Assembly: GCA_937924775.1 (NCBI GenBank)
Contig: CALDUT010000004.1
Span: 62,001 to 126,000 of the forward strand
From: an uncultured Gemmata sp.
GTDB lineage: Bacteria > Planctomycetota > Planctomycetia > Gemmatales > Gemmataceae
Direction: 5' to 3'
DNA: 64,000 nucleotides
Part shown: one piece after another, positions 46,917-57,412 of the stretch
How positions within the stretch are numbered: position 1 is the stretch's first letter
Layout: each line of letters begins with the position of its first letter
Made by a program: the position numbers and the translations under genes
Notes under the pieces: generated by a model
What the model was told of the DNA's origin: nothing
What the model saw: only the letters and a program-made list of their open reading frames with translations
Databases searched by the model: none

Positions 46917-48302
46917 ATGAACGATACGCCGATTGTGCTGAGTTATGATCGCGGAACGGTCGTGGTATCGGGCGGGCCCCGGGGGTTTGCGTTCGAAGCG
47001 CTGCCGGGCGTTCTGTTCGATCCGCGTACTTGCAAATACCGCGCCCAAGGCCGGTATTATCGGGCGATCGTGGAACATCTCATCCAGAACAAAATCCCCT
47101 ACGACGATGTTGCCCGCGGTTGGGCGAACGAACCGGCCGGTTGGAAACTCAACGCCGACCGCACCCCGCGTGATTACCAGCAAGCCGCCGTCCGGGCGTG
47201 GATGAATAGTGGGCGGCGCGGGCTGATTGTCATGCCCACCGGCACGGGCAAAACCTTCACCGCGTTTCTGTGTATCGAGAAAGTTAGCCGGCCGACGCTG
47301 GTGGTCACACCCAAAATCGATCTTATGGTGCAATGGCACACCGAGATGGAGAAATCCTTCGGGGTTGACGTGGGGATGGTGGGCGGGAATGAACACAACT
47401 GGCAGCCGCTGACGGCGATCACCTACGATTCCGCCTACATTCACCTCGAAAAGTGGGCCAATCGCTATGGACTGATCGTCTTCGATGAATGCCATCACTT
47501 GCCAGGGCCGGCGTTCAGTGTGATTGCCAATGCGAGCCTGGCTCCGTTCCGCATCGGCTTGACCGCAACCCCCGAACGGGCCGACGGTGGCGACATACTC
47601 TTTCCCGAGTTGGTCGGTCCGATGGTTTACCGGCTCGATATTACCGACGTCGCGGGCGAACACCTGGCGCCTTACCAAACCCACCGGCTTTATGTCGATT
47701 TGACACCCCAGGAAGAAGAAACCTACCGCCGTTGCCGCGACGAGTATCGCCAATTTGTAGCCGAACGCGGCATCAACATGAATGGCCCGGATGGTTTTCG
47801 CCGTTTTTTGTTTGAGGCGAGTCGTACTCCGGAAGGGTGGAAGGCGCTGCGGGCTTATCGCGAACAAAAACGCATTGTCCAAGCTGCGCAGGGGAAGTTT
47901 GAGCTACTGGAAAAATTGCTGCTGCGCCACGCCCACGACCGGGTGTTGATCTTCACCGCGGATAACGCCACGGTCTATGCCATCGCTCGCCGTTTCCTCA
48001 TTCCCGCGATGACAAACCAGACCAAACCGAAGGAACGCAAGGCCATTTTGGCGAAGTTCCATGCGGGCGAATACACCGCGTTGGTAACCTGTCAGGTATT
48101 GAACGAAGGGGTCGATGTGCCGGCCGCCGGGGTGGGCATCATCATGGGCGGGACTGGCAGTGCAACCGAGAACGTGCAACGGTTGGGACGGATTCTGCGG
48201 AAATACGGCGACAAGCAGGCGGTCCTCTACGAGGTGATCGCCAAGAACACCGCGGAGGAATTGGTCAGCGACCGGCGGCGGCAACACCGGGCGTTTCAGT
48301 AG
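46917..48302 (+). CDS. XPB/Rad25-like superfamily II DNA helicase
   Basis: A 461-residue helicase. Motif I MPTGTGKTFTA, motif Ia VVTPKIDLM, motif II DECHHLPG, motif III LTATPERADGG, then the C-terminal RecA domain with VLNEGVDVPAA and motif VI QRLGRILRKYG. The first 80 residues (FDPRTCKYRAQGRYYRAIVE) match the N-terminal damage-recognition-like region of bacterial/archaeal XPB. XPB unwinds DNA in repair and transcription. In archaea it is often paired with a nuclease (Bax1), but no such gene is adjacent here. There is no SD; CATAAT lies 6 nt before ATG, consistent with a leaderless start. Divergent from the CBS gene. Confidence 0.92.
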   Translation: MNDTPIVLSYDRGTVVVSGGPRGFAFEALPGVLFDPRTCKYRAQGRYYRAIVEHLIQNKIPYDDVARGWANEPAGWKLNADRTPRDYQQAAVRAWMNSGRRGLIVMPTGTGKTFTAFLCIEKVSRPTLVVTPKIDLMVQWHTEMEKSFGVDVGMVGGNEHNWQPLTAITYDSAYIHLEKWANRYGLIVFDECHHLPGPAFSVIANASLAPFRIGLTATPERADGGDILFPELVGPMVYRLDITDVAGEHLAPYQTHRLYVDLTPQEEETYRRCRDEYRQFVAERGINMNGPDGFRRFLFEASRTPEGWKALRAYREQKRIVQAAQGKFELLEKLLLRHAHDRVLIFTADNATVYAIARRFLIPAMTNQTKPKERKAILAKFHAGEYTALVTCQVLNEGVDVPAAGVGIIMGGTGSATENVQRLGRILRKYGDKQAVLYEVIAKNTAEELVSDRRRQHRAFQ

Positions 48303-48388
48303 CCGTTCTGGCGTTTCTCAGAGTCTGCGTGACCCCAGCGTTCGCCCTGGGGGTGTGCAGGTTCATTTGCCGCGGTCGGTCGTGTGGC

Positions 48389-48548
48389 ATGTCTACTTTT
48401 GGTGAAAAATGTTCCACGTGGAACGTCGGCGAATGTTAGAATGTCGCGCCGAAGTTCTTGCCTTTTATGAATCTGTGAATACTCATCAATTTTTCACGAT
48501 TTTTCCCTCGGAATTGGCACGTTTTTCTAAATAGACAAAAGTAGACAT
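48389..48548. repeat. 13-bp inverted repeat flanking the palindrome
   Basis: ATGTCTACTTTTG (48389-48401) and CAAAAGTAGACAT (48536-48548) are perfect reverse complements, 134 nt apart, with the parS-like palindrome between the arms. Confidence 0.7.
48410..48425. other. parS-like ParB-binding site
   Basis: TGTTCCACGTGGAACG: the inner 14 bp GTTCCACGTGGAAC are a perfect palindrome, and the whole is one base off the known parS variant TGTTCCACGTGGAACA. parS sites load ParB near the replication origin. ParA, ParB and DnaA are not in this window. Confidence 0.65.
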
Positions 48549-48660
48549 TTCTTCCCGGTGAGGGCTTGGGTTCGCGGCCCGTTGCGGTCCCAAGCGCCTC
48601 GGATGCCCGATCAGCGGCTAGCTCCCCAAGGGGCCAAACGCCAGCAACAGGATGGAGTGT

Positions 48661-51120
48661 CTACAATCCGAAGAATTCACGCCGGACATCGTTGGTGATC
48701 GTCAACACCATCAGGGCCAGAATGAGGAATAACCCCAAGTACATCGCGATGGCGAAGACTCGCTCGGGTACCGGTCGGCCCAGGATTTTCTCCAGGACAA
48801 GAAAAACCATGTGTCCGCCGTCGAGAACTGGAATCGGCAGGAAGTTGACCACCGCGAGGTTCACCGAAATCATGCCCAAAAATAGCAACAGTTTCCAAAT
48901 GTCTTCTTCCGCGAGTCGGTAAGTGGTGGTGGCAATGGTGATCGGCCCGCTCATGGTTTTGACGCTGACGCGACCAAAGACCAGGCCGTAGAGGTTCATG
49001 TAAACGGTTTTGATGAAGCGAATGGTGCTATGTACGCCCAAGCTGAGTGCGTCGCCAATGTCGCTGGCCTGGCGGATGCGGGTATCGGTTTCGAGGACCA
49101 AGCCGCGATCCGGCTCAGGGAACGCCTCATCCGGCTGGCCGCGCAGGGTGACGGCAAAGGTTTCGCCTTTGCGATCGATCCGCAGATCGATTTCATAACC
49201 GCTGGCTTGGAAGGCGGTATCGGCACTGGCCCATTGCTTCACCTTCAGGTCTTCCTTCCAGTCGCCGATTTTCCATTGGCCCGTGGCGTCTTTGGCTTTG
49301 AAGCGGACCGCGGTGATGACATCCCCCGGTTGCAGGGGTCGCGGTTCGCCGCCGGACGCAACTTCGTGGCTGGCCAAGCCCACAGCCCGTTTCAAACGAG
49401 CCCAAAGCCCCGATGGTAATTCGCCAGGCGTCGTCTGGGCGTTGGCGGCTGGTCCGTTGGGGGCGACGTCATCAATAATGGCCTCCACCCAGTACGCCAA
49501 TCCCAGGCCACTGATCGAGAGGGGGCTATTGGGCAAGGTGGGGTACTCACGCGAGTAGCGGTACGCCTGGTCGTAGGTGATCGAGATCCGCTTGGGCACT
49601 TGCGTGTGGTTCTCTTCCCGAAGAACGATCAGATCGAGCGTCAGGGCGGCTTCCGCCGGTTGTTGATCGACCCATTGGTGAATCTGGTGGGGCAAAAGCA
49701 ACGGATCCAGGGGTTCTTGCCGAACGGTGGTTGGGATAGTGTCGATGTCCAACCCTGGCAGTTGGAACTCTGGCTTCAACTGTTGGATTCGGTCTTTATC
49801 CTCAGTGAAGATCGAGCCATTGACATACCATACGCGCAGGCCGTCGGCATTGGGGGGGAGCAAGACGGCTTTGATGCGGTCGCCTTCGCGGGCCGGATTG
49901 TCCGAACGGGGCACAATACCGGCGGCCGCGGCCGGGCCACCTTGGCGAATGGCCACGATTTCCCCCATCCGCATCCGCATACCCAGGGTGAACCGGTACG
50001 CCGGCGGCACGGTGATGGCCACTTTGCGGTTGGGATCGGTTTCGCCCTTACGAAGGACGGCAAAGGTAACCGGCTGCGCGGCCAAACGCACCAAACGTCG
50101 GTAGTAGTCGGCAAATTCCGTCACCGGGGTGATAGCCCCTCCGGCTTGGGGATCGCTCATGGCGACGATCTGATCGCCCGGTTCGAAGGTAGGCCCATCG
50201 ACAATGCTGGCCGCCGGCGTACCCGGAACGACAGGCTGGATGGGGCGTTTGCCAAACGAGGCCAAAACCAGCCGGCTGGGTGAACCCACCCCTAACTGTG
50301 GGAACAATTGCCCCTCATCCCGGAGCGGTTCAACGTGCATCGGTTCGAGCAACCGTCCGTTGCGGCGGACTTGAACCGGAATTGTTTCCCCTTGGTGCGT
50401 CGTCATGACCGCCGGCGGAATGTCCTTGAAGCCGGGGTCTTTGCGGCCGTTGATGTCCACAATTTCATCATCGGATTGAATCCCGACACGCCACGCCGCG
50501 CCGCCACTTTCAACCCGCCCCACCACCGCTGGGATCTCCTGCACCCCATGCAAATAAGCGGCCACAAAACACACCATCCCCAGCAGCACATTCATAATGA
50601 CGCCCGCCGAAATGATGAGCATCCGCTGACCCACCGATTTCTTTTTGAAGCTGCGCGGATCTTCTTCACCCTCGTCGTCGCCTTCCGCGGATTCCCCCTC
50701 GCCGACCATCTGAACATAGCCTCCCAAGGGGATAATGCCGATCATGTAGGTGGTTTCGCCCCACTTGTACGAGCAAAACGGGACCGCCGGACCAAAACCG
50801 ATCGAGAACGTTTTGACGTGGACATCGCACCACTTCGCGGCCAGAAAATGCCCCAATTCGTGGATGAAAATGACCAGGCCAAGACCGACCACCACTAGAA
50901 ACGCCCCCCAGGGGTCCAGCCACAAGCCGACCACAGCCAACACAATCGCGGTGATCACCAGGGAGACCGCATTCTGGCGCAACCAGGATTTCAGTTCTGT
51001 GACTTCGGCCGCATGGTCGGGTTGCCCCGTGGCCGGATCGATGGGCCCAGCATGGGCCAGATCGTGCGATGACGGTTGGGGTTGGGGGGTCACCGGCTCA
51101 GAGTTCGCGTTCGCGTCCAA
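48661..51120 (-). CDS. rseP: RseP-type site-2 (intramembrane) metalloprotease, extended form
   Basis: An 819-residue M50 protease with catalytic HELGH at residues 87-91 inside the first helix region. The second metal site is near the C terminus in [12 protein letters not shown]. Between them lies an unusually long insert with several PDZ-like segments: [40 protein letters not shown] and a third around residue 570. The usual RseP is about 450 residues. The start is TTG at 51120, supported by AGGAGG about 8 nt upstream; the same TTG lies 31 nt inside the end of dxr. It releases regulators or signal peptides by cutting within the membrane. Confidence 0.93.
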   Translation of the reverse strand: MDANANSEPVTPQPQPSSHDLAHAGPIDPATGQPDHAAEVTELKSWLRQNAVSLVITAIVLAVVGLWLDPWGAFLVVVGLGLVIFIHELGHFLAAKWCDVHVKTFSIGFGPAVPFCSYKWGETTYMIGIIPLGGYVQMVGEGESAEGDDEGEEDPRSFKKKSVGQRMLIISAGVIMNVLLGMVCFVAAYLHGVQEIPAVVGRVESGGAAWRVGIQSDDEIVDINGRKDPGFKDIPPAVMTTHQGETIPVQVRRNGRLLEPMHVEPLRDEGQLFPQLGVGSPSRLVLASFGKRPIQPVVPGTPAASIVDGPTFEPGDQIVAMSDPQAGGAITPVTEFADYYRRLVRLAAQPVTFAVLRKGETDPNRKVAITVPPAYRFTLGMRMRMGEIVAIRQGGPAAAAGIVPRSDNPAREGDRIKAVLLPPNADGLRVWYVNGSIFTEDKDRIQQLKPEFQLPGLDIDTIPTTVRQEPLDPLLLPHQIHQWVDQQPAEAALTLDLIVLREENHTQVPKRISITYDQAYRYSREYPTLPNSPLSISGLGLAYWVEAIIDDVAPNGPAANAQTTPGELPSGLWARLKRAVGLASHEVASGGEPRPLQPGDVITAVRFKAKDATGQWKIGDWKEDLKVKQWASADTAFQASGYEIDLRIDRKGETFAVTLRGQPDEAFPEPDRGLVLETDTRIRQASDIGDALSLGVHSTIRFIKTVYMNLYGLVFGRVSVKTMSGPITIATTTYRLAEEDIWKLLLFLGMISVNLAVVNFLPIPVLDGGHMVFLVLEKILGRPVPERVFAIAMYLGLFLILALMVLTITNDVRREFFGL

Positions 51121-52277
51121 CGGGATACCTCCTGCCGCGCCCAGGCATCCAGCGCCCGCAGGCGCTCCAGAGTCGGACGCGGTTCATAATCGTGAGAATC
51201 GAGAATCGCTCGGCAACACCGAGCAATATCGAGAAACGCCAGGTCATTGGCCAGAAAACGCGCAACGGCCGCTTCATTGGCGGCATTGAGAACGGCGCCG
51301 CAGGTCCCGCCGTGGCGGGCGACCTCGAAACCCAGATCCAGGGCCGCGAAGGTTTCGCGGTCGGCCGGTTCAAAGTGCAAGGCCGCCAGGTTGGCCCAAT
51401 CGAGCCGTTTGGCCGGACCGCTGACACGTTCGGGATACAACACGGCTACCTGGATCGGCAAACGCATATCCGGTGGCGATAGTTGCGCCAGCACCGATCC
51501 ATCTGCGAATTCCACAAACGAATGCACCACCGACTCCGGGTGAACGATCACCGCAATTTGCTCCGGTTGCAAGCCGAACAGCCATCGGGCCTCGATCACT
51601 TCGAGGGCCTTATTCATCAGCGTCGCCGAGTCGATGGTGATTTTCGGCCCCATCTGCCAGGTGGGGTGTTGAAGAGCTTGTTGGGGGGTGACGGCTTCCA
51701 GCTCCGCCGCCTGTTTTCCGCGAAAAGGGCCACCGCTGGCCGTCAGAACGACGCGGGCGACATCCGCGGCCGTATGGCCGGTCAGCGCCTGAAAAATTGC
51801 GGAGTGTTCACTATCGACCGGTAGAATCCGGGCCCCGCGCTGCTGCGCCAACTCGGTAATCAGCGGCCCTCCGACCACCAGCGTTTCCTTGTTAGCCAAC
51901 GCCACGGTTTTACCGGCTTCCAGGGCCGCCCAGGTCCCTGATAAACCCGCCGCACCGACAATCGCCGAAACGACTACATCCACCGCGGCGTTGGTCACCA
52001 GGGCTTGCACCCCGGCTTCGCCCAACAGCAGTTGCGTTTGCCGGGGGAAAGCGGATCGGTCGGCTGCGGCGAATGCTTGCGCGTTACAAATCACAGCCAG
52101 CGGCGGTTGAAATTCCTGGCATTGCTCGGCCAAAAGCTGCCAATTGCTATTGGCCGCCAAGCCCACAATGCGAATCCGCTCAGGCAAATGCCGTGCCACG
52201 TCGAGGGTGCTGGTTCCAATCGAACCGGTGGAGCCCAGCACAGCGACCTGACGCATGCGGTGCGACGACGACGGCAT
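51090..52277 (-). CDS. dxr: 1-deoxy-D-xylulose-5-phosphate reductoisomerase
   Basis: Second step of the MEP isoprenoid pathway: DXP to MEP with NADPH. The 395-residue protein has the nucleotide motif [17 protein letters not shown], then [33 protein letters not shown] and the metal-site segment [25 protein letters not shown] at 52277 is chosen; TTG 52307 and ATG 52256 are alternatives, and none has a strong SD. rseP overlaps its end by 31 nt, a common pairing. Confidence 0.96.
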   Translation of the reverse strand: MPSSSHRMRQVAVLGSTGSIGTSTLDVARHLPERIRIVGLAANSNWQLLAEQCQEFQPPLAVICNAQAFAAADRSAFPRQTQLLLGEAGVQALVTNAAVDVVVSAIVGAAGLSGTWAALEAGKTVALANKETLVVGGPLITELAQQRGARILPVDSEHSAIFQALTGHTAADVARVVLTASGGPFRGKQAAELEAVTPQQALQHPTWQMGPKITIDSATLMNKALEVIEARWLFGLQPEQIAVIVHPESVVHSFVEFADGSVLAQLSPPDMRLPIQVAVLYPERVSGPAKRLDWANLAALHFEPADRETFAALDLGFEVARHGGTCGAVLNAANEAAVARFLANDLAFLDIARCCRAILDSHDYEPRPTLERLRALDAWARQEVSRWTRTRTLSR

Positions 52278-52573
52278 ATCGCGGTGTCCATAACGCGAAT
52301 CGTTCAACGTACTGGGAGCATTGTATGGCGGGTGGGAAGAAAGCTGAAGGCAAATACCCCGTTATGAAACTCCGGATCTTTCGGTTCATCAGCCAGCCAC
52401 CGCTGAACGGTGACTCATCCCGTGGCGGCCGGTTGAACCACAACCGGTTTTTCGGTTTGAGAAAGGCGAGGTCAACCGAACTTAGCTCAGAATTGCTGAG
52501 AAACTCCGCCAAAGTCGCCTTTCCGGATCGCGATGAGTCTGTATGATAAAGGCAGTTGAAAGACAACTAGCAA

Positions 52574-52646
52574 GCGCCTGTAGCTCAGCTGGTAGAGCAA
52601 CGGACTTTTAATCCGTGGGTCCTGGGTTCGATTCCCAGCGGGCGCA
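52574..52646 (+). tRNA. tRNA-Lys(TTT)
   Basis: A 73-nt cloverleaf. Acceptor GCGCCTG with CGGGCGC, D-arm AGCTCAGCTGGTAGAGC, anticodon loop CTTTTAA (anticodon TTT), T-arm CTGGG-TTCGATT-CCCAG, discriminator A. No CCA encoded. A TATGAT box at 52542 may be its -10 element. Confidence 0.96.
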
Positions 52647-52824
52647 CTCTCACCATACGAAATGGTTTAGAACAATCCACCGCTCGCTGCAGGGAAGAAT
52701 TCCCCCTTCATAACCTGGCTCAACGGCGACAAATTTTCGTGAAATGGCTCCTTCAGGGAAAATTCTCTGGGGAATCCTCCCTCTATCGACCCCACTCTTT
52801 CAAACTCAATTTTATCCCTCAATC

Positions 52825-55284
52825 CTACTCGCGCATCCGTTTGCGGAAAACCTCGGCCATGAGGTTGTCGATCGGGCAGAACTGATCGGTCAGGATCACG
52901 CCGGGGTCGCGGTCGAGCAGATGTTGGACACGCGAGCGGGGAATTTCATGGGTGTAGATCGGTGGATTGCGGGGAATACGGTAGTGAACCGCTAGCCCCC
53001 AACGCACGGCGAACGCCGGGCCGCTGCCGGGTGGCTCCGGCGGGGCCATTTGCAACGCTACTTGCCGGTAGTTCGAGTGGTTCTCGATCGCGTCATCGAG
53101 AGCATCCCACGAAAACGGCCGGTCGGAGGCGTAAATGACCATCACGCGGCGATCCCGCTCCCAGGCGGCTCCGTCGGGGGTACCGGCAGGTTCCACTCCG
53201 TCGGCTGTCAGAAGCACCACATTCTGTTCGGGGAAGGTTTGCGCCAGAGTGGCTAACGCGGCTTTCCACAGTTTGCCGTCGGCCAAGGAATCGATAATCG
53301 TCAGCAGATAGATGCCGTTGGGTTTGAGGGCGGCTTTCACTGCGTCGTTGTATTCTTTGGTCATGAGATGGGCGGGCACGGAAAAGTCGTTGACCGCGTC
53401 TTGCACAATCAGGTCGTAAGACCCCGGGGCCGCCACTTCCGCGATATACTGCCGGCCGTCCATATGGAAATGGTTGATGCTATAATCCTTTCGCAAACCG
53501 AGATATTCGTAGGCCACCTGCGTGACCTTGGGGTCGATCTCGACCACATCCATGACGCATTCGGGCATGACCGCTTTGGCATAGCGAGGGAAGGTGTAAC
53601 CGCCGCCACCAATCACGAGCGTTTTTGGTTGCGGTGTTTCAGTGCGCATCAGCCGTAGGAATTCCATTTGGATATGTTCGTGTGTATAGTGAATGAAGGT
53701 GGGATCGTAGGGATCAACAATCGAATGGAGGAGTCGATCGAGGTAGAGATTGAGGGCGGGTTCGGGGAGTCGCGGATCGCTGGTGCGACTGATGCGAATG
53801 GAGTAGTAATTCGATTCCACCTGCACCACGTATTCGTCGCTGTGAATCCGGTTGGTGAGGATGAAGCCTCCCGTGATCCCGCCCATGACGACACTGAAGA
53901 AATATAGCAGTGTTCCGCCCCGCGGCGCATTGTAGGCCGCGTTGGGGCGGTTCACGTCGGTGGTATTGTGCCCCTCACTCCAGATATTGACAATCAGTAA
54001 GCTGGTGAGCGTGGCCACCAACGCAATTCCCAAGAGGGTGTGGCGGAAACCGTACTCGGAGATCAGCACATAGCCAGTGGCGAAGGTACCGACAATCGCC
54101 CCCACAGTACTCCACGCATACACGCGGCCCGCGACCCGTCCCACATGGGCCACATCGGGGACCGACAAGCGAATCACCTGCGGCGAGACCATGCCCAACA
54201 GGAACATCGGCAGGAAAAAGAGGCTGAACGTCCAGCCCACCACCTGTAGAATCGGCTCCCAGCCGCTAAAAACCTCCGTTCGCGTCACAATCGCCAGCAT
54301 CACAAAGATGAGGACCGTTGCGCCGCCGGCCCCGATGAGCGTGCAGGCCAGGAGGATCCGCGGGTGCAATCGCGACTGGGGCCGCGCCGCCAGGTCGGCC
54401 AGGACCCCACCCAGGAAGTTCCCCGCGGCCGTTCCCGCCAGCATCACGCCGATAACTCCCGTCCAGGTGAACAGGGAGACCCCTAAATGCTGTGCCATGA
54501 TCCGCGAAGCCGTCAGTTCGAGGGCCATTCCACAAAAGCTCGCCAGAAAGACGATCAGATAGGCCTGCTTGATGTCGGGAAACGCGTAGGGATTGGTCGC
54601 TTCTCTTGCGGCCGCGGGGGCTGGTTCTGCCCCTAGGGGAGGAACCTTTTCCACAGCTCGCATCAGAAAGGCCGCCCCCGCCAGAACGATCAGCAAAACG
54701 ACGCAAGCTCCGACCAAGGTGTTGATCGTGAAGCTCGGGATCAGATAAAAACCCGTCAGATAGTTGCCGATGAGGCAGCCGAGCGTCGAGAGGGCGAAGA
54801 TCAGCCCGGCCACCCGCCCGGTATGACCCACATCCGGTAAACCGAGTTTGATCGCTAAGGGGGTCAGCAGGCTGAGGACCAACCCGGCGGGTAAACACAG
54901 CAGTACGGCCAGAACAGGAATCCGCGGACCCAGGGGGAGCGTTTTGTAGATGCCGGTAGCATTCAACAATAGCGGCAACGCGAGCATCCACAAGGCCGTG
55001 GCGGCCCCCACCACAAGCAGAATCGCCAATGTTCGTGGTGTGGGGTAGCGGTCGGCGAGTTTGCCGCCCCAGCCATTACCCAAGGCAATCCCGGTGAGGA
55101 AGACCCCGATAATGCTCGTCCACGTTTCCAAGCTGGAGCCCACAAACGGGGCCAACAACCGCCCCGCGACCAGTTGCAGCACTAACAGAGCGGCATTCGC
55201 GAAGAATATCACCGCCCCGACGCACGCCAGTCGCCCCACCGGCAGAGGAATCGACACCGCAACGGATGCCACAGCCGTATTCAT
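52825..55284 (-). CDS. Fused MFS-like membrane domain and spermidine synthase-like domain
   Basis: An 819-residue fusion. The first about 480 residues form about a dozen membrane segments (ACVGAVIFFANAALLVLQLV, LIVFLASFCGMALELTASRI). The rest is a spermidine synthase-like Rossmann domain with SAM/dcSAM-binding LVIGGGGYTFPRYAKA, the acidic VVEIDPKVTQVAYEY and DGRQYIAEVA. The aspartate region of the true spermidine synthase active site (DLIVQDAVNDFSVP) is partly kept. Such fusions are common in environmental bacteria, and their product is unproven. ATG at 55284 is the only fitting start. tRNA-Lys is downstream; the Hsp70 gene is divergent upstream. Confidence 0.87.
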   Translation of the reverse strand: MNTAVASVAVSIPLPVGRLACVGAVIFFANAALLVLQLVAGRLLAPFVGSSLETWTSIIGVFLTGIALGNGWGGKLADRYPTPRTLAILLVVGAATALWMLALPLLLNATGIYKTLPLGPRIPVLAVLLCLPAGLVLSLLTPLAIKLGLPDVGHTGRVAGLIFALSTLGCLIGNYLTGFYLIPSFTINTLVGACVVLLIVLAGAAFLMRAVEKVPPLGAEPAPAAAREATNPYAFPDIKQAYLIVFLASFCGMALELTASRIMAQHLGVSLFTWTGVIGVMLAGTAAGNFLGGVLADLAARPQSRLHPRILLACTLIGAGGATVLIFVMLAIVTRTEVFSGWEPILQVVGWTFSLFFLPMFLLGMVSPQVIRLSVPDVAHVGRVAGRVYAWSTVGAIVGTFATGYVLISEYGFRHTLLGIALVATLTSLLIVNIWSEGHNTTDVNRPNAAYNAPRGGTLLYFFSVVMGGITGGFILTNRIHSDEYVVQVESNYYSIRISRTSDPRLPEPALNLYLDRLLHSIVDPYDPTFIHYTHEHIQMEFLRLMRTETPQPKTLVIGGGGYTFPRYAKAVMPECVMDVVEIDPKVTQVAYEYLGLRKDYSINHFHMDGRQYIAEVAAPGSYDLIVQDAVNDFSVPAHLMTKEYNDAVKAALKPNGIYLLTIIDSLADGKLWKAALATLAQTFPEQNVVLLTADGVEPAGTPDGAAWERDRRVMVIYASDRPFSWDALDDAIENHSNYRQVALQMAPPEPPGSGPAFAVRWGLAVHYRIPRNPPIYTHEIPRSRVQHLLDRDPGVILTDQFCPIDNLMAEVFRKRMRE

Positions 55285-55455
55285 AGAGTCTTCATCATGG
55301 GATGGAACATCGAAGCCGTCATCGCAAAGCTACGTCTCCAACCACCGAATGGCTATCCGGTTTCGCGGATGGCATAAAATGATAAGACGACCGTCGGTTT
55401 TCCGGAAGCGCCTGCGATGGCCTTGCGTGCCCACTCACCTAACCCCCTCAGCGAC

Positions 55456-57297
55456 ATGAGTTCTCGATTCGTCATCGGCATCGACCTGGGCACCACCAAC
55501 TGCGCTGTGGCTTACGTCGATTCGGGCGCAGGGACCGAGGCGAAAGTGACGCCGTTTCCCATTCTGCAAGTCGTGGGGCCAGGAATGGTGGAAGAACGGC
55601 CCTTGCTGCCGTCCTTTGTGTATCTCCCCGGCGAGGGCGAACAGCCGGCGGGGGCTTTGAAACTCCCGTGGGATGCTCAGCGAGATTATTGCGTTGGCGA
55701 ATTTGCTCGGGCATTTGGTTCGCAAGTGCCGACGCGGTTGGTATCGTCGGCCAAATCGTGGCTGTGCCACCCTGGGATGGATCGGAAAGCGCCGATCTTG
55801 CCACACCGCGCCCCGGAGAGCGGAGCTCGCAAGATTTCCCCCGTTGAAGCCAGCACCCGTTACCTGACGCATCTGGCCGAGGCGTGGAACTTCGTCATGG
55901 CCAAAAACACGCCCACCAATCGGTTGGAAGTGCAGGAGATTGTGCTGACCGTACCGGCTTCGTTTGATGCGGCCGCCCGCGAATTGACCGTGGAAGCTGC
56001 GCGCGCGGCCGGCTTTGAGAACCTCACCCTTCTCGAAGAACCGCAGGCCGCCTTCTACGCCTGGCTCGACCGCACCGGGGAGGCGTGGCGCCAGCAAGTG
56101 AAGGTGGGTGAACTGGTGCTGGTGGCCGACGTTGGCGGCGGCACCACCGACTTCACCCTCATCGAAGTCAGCCAAGAGGATGGCAATCTCGCCCTGACCC
56201 GCCTAGCTGTGGGGGATCACTTGCTGTTGGGTGGCGACAACATGGACCTGACCCTGGCCTACTTCGTCGCCCAGGCCCTGGCGGCCCAGGGAACGAAACT
56301 CGATGCCACGCAAATGTTGCAGCTCACCTATGCCTGCCGCAAGGCTAAAGAGGAGCTGTTCAGTCGCCCCCAACTGTCGAGCGCTCCGGTCACGGTTCTG
56401 GGCAAAGGCCGTTCGCTGGTCGGCGGGTCGATCAAGTACGAGCTGAGCCGGGCGGATGTCGAAAAAGTGCTGATCGACGGTTTCTTCCCCGAATGTGCCC
56501 CTGATGCCGAACCGGCTCGCGGGCGCACCGGTGGCCTGACGGAACTGGGGCTGCCGTATGTGTCCGACGCGGCCATCACCCGGCATCTGGCGTCGTTTTT
56601 GGCGCGGCAGGCCGAATCGCTGGCCGAGCGGGAATCCACCCCTCGCGACCGGAAGGCCACTGGCGGCTTGCCGTCCGCGGTTCTCTTCAATGGTGGGGTG
56701 TTCAAGGGTGATATTCTCCGTCAGCGCATGCTCAGTATTTTGGGATCGTGGGCCAAACGGGCCAAAGCGGAGCCGACCCGCGAACTGCCGGGGGCCGATC
56801 TCGATTTGGCCGTGGCCCGCGGAGCCGCGTACTATGGACAGGTTCGGCGGGGCAAGGGTATCCGCATCCGGGGCGGTACCGCCCGGGCCTATTACATTGG
56901 CGTGGAAACGAACATGCCCGCGGTTCCAGGGTTTGCGCCGCCCATCAAGGCGATCTGCGTGGCTCCCTTCGGCATGGAGGAAGGCACGGAAGCCGACATC
57001 CCCAGCTACGAAATCGGCGTCCGCGTGGGTACGGAAGCGGAATTCCGCTTTCTCGGCTCGACCGTTCGCCGGGAGGATACCGCTGGTACCGTTGTTGAGG
57101 ATTGGCAAGGGCAAATCGACGAACTGGCACCCGTGCGCACAACGCTAGAGGCCAAAGGCTCTGCGACCGCCGGCGCGGTGGTGCCTGTTCATCTGCATAG
57201 CAAAGTGACCACGGTCGGCCAATTGGAGTTATGGTTGCAATCCCGCGACGGGAAGAACCGCTGGAAATTGGAGTTCAACACCCGCGAAGGCAAGTAA
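55456..57297 (+). CDS. Hsp70-family protein, non-DnaK type
   Basis: A 613-residue actin-fold ATPase. Phosphate-1 loop FVIGIDLGTTNCAVAYVD, phosphate-2 LVADVGGGTTDFTLIE, connect motifs and the adenosine motif (PSAVLFNGGVFKGDILRQR) are all present. Compared with DnaK, the N-terminal lobe has insertions and the substrate-binding domain is short and divergent (VVPVHLHSKVTTVGQLELWL). It is therefore not DnaK itself. ATG at 55456 is preferred since the family start (SSRFVIGIDLG) follows; an in-frame ATG at 55417 adds 13 residues. It is a single gene without DnaJ or GrpE nearby. Role probably specialised folding. Confidence 0.88.
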   Translation: MSSRFVIGIDLGTTNCAVAYVDSGAGTEAKVTPFPILQVVGPGMVEERPLLPSFVYLPGEGEQPAGALKLPWDAQRDYCVGEFARAFGSQVPTRLVSSAKSWLCHPGMDRKAPILPHRAPESGARKISPVEASTRYLTHLAEAWNFVMAKNTPTNRLEVQEIVLTVPASFDAAARELTVEAARAAGFENLTLLEEPQAAFYAWLDRTGEAWRQQVKVGELVLVADVGGGTTDFTLIEVSQEDGNLALTRLAVGDHLLLGGDNMDLTLAYFVAQALAAQGTKLDATQMLQLTYACRKAKEELFSRPQLSSAPVTVLGKGRSLVGGSIKYELSRADVEKVLIDGFFPECAPDAEPARGRTGGLTELGLPYVSDAAITRHLASFLARQAESLAERESTPRDRKATGGLPSAVLFNGGVFKGDILRQRMLSILGSWAKRAKAEPTRELPGADLDLAVARGAAYYGQVRRGKGIRIRGGTARAYYIGVETNMPAVPGFAPPIKAICVAPFGMEEGTEADIPSYEIGVRVGTEAEFRFLGSTVRREDTAGTVVEDWQGQIDELAPVRTTLEAKGSATAGAVVPVHLHSKVTTVGQLELWLQSRDGKNRWKLEFNTREGK

Positions 57298-57308
57298 GTA
57301 AGTTGGTG

Positions 57309-57338
57309 GCGACGACTCGATGGAGATGCGGTCGTCGC
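57309..57338 (+). terminator. Hairpin after the Hsp70 gene
   Basis: GCGACGAC (57309-57316) and GTCGTCGC (57331-57338) form an 8-bp perfect stem, 11 nt past the stop. No T-run. Confidence 0.4.
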
Positions 57339-57412
57339 GGTTGAACCTTCGTACTGTGGGCAACCCACTGCAGAAGCCGGGCCTCGTACTTCCGCAGTGG
57401 CTCAGGGAATTG

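Larger units (their letters stand above)
48303..48660. other. Convergent intergenic region with parS-like site
   Basis: Between the 3' ends of the helicase and rseP. The centre (48430-48545) is A/T-rich. It holds a 14-bp perfect palindrome of ParB-site type (48411-48424) and one pair of 13-bp inverted repeats at 48389-48401 and 48536-48548. No gene is visible. Confidence 0.6.

Noticed and set aside
52825-55284. Considered as a classical spermidine synthase operon
   Set aside because: The enzyme domain is fused to a large membrane domain, and no polyamine genes are adjacent, so spermidine production should not be assumed.
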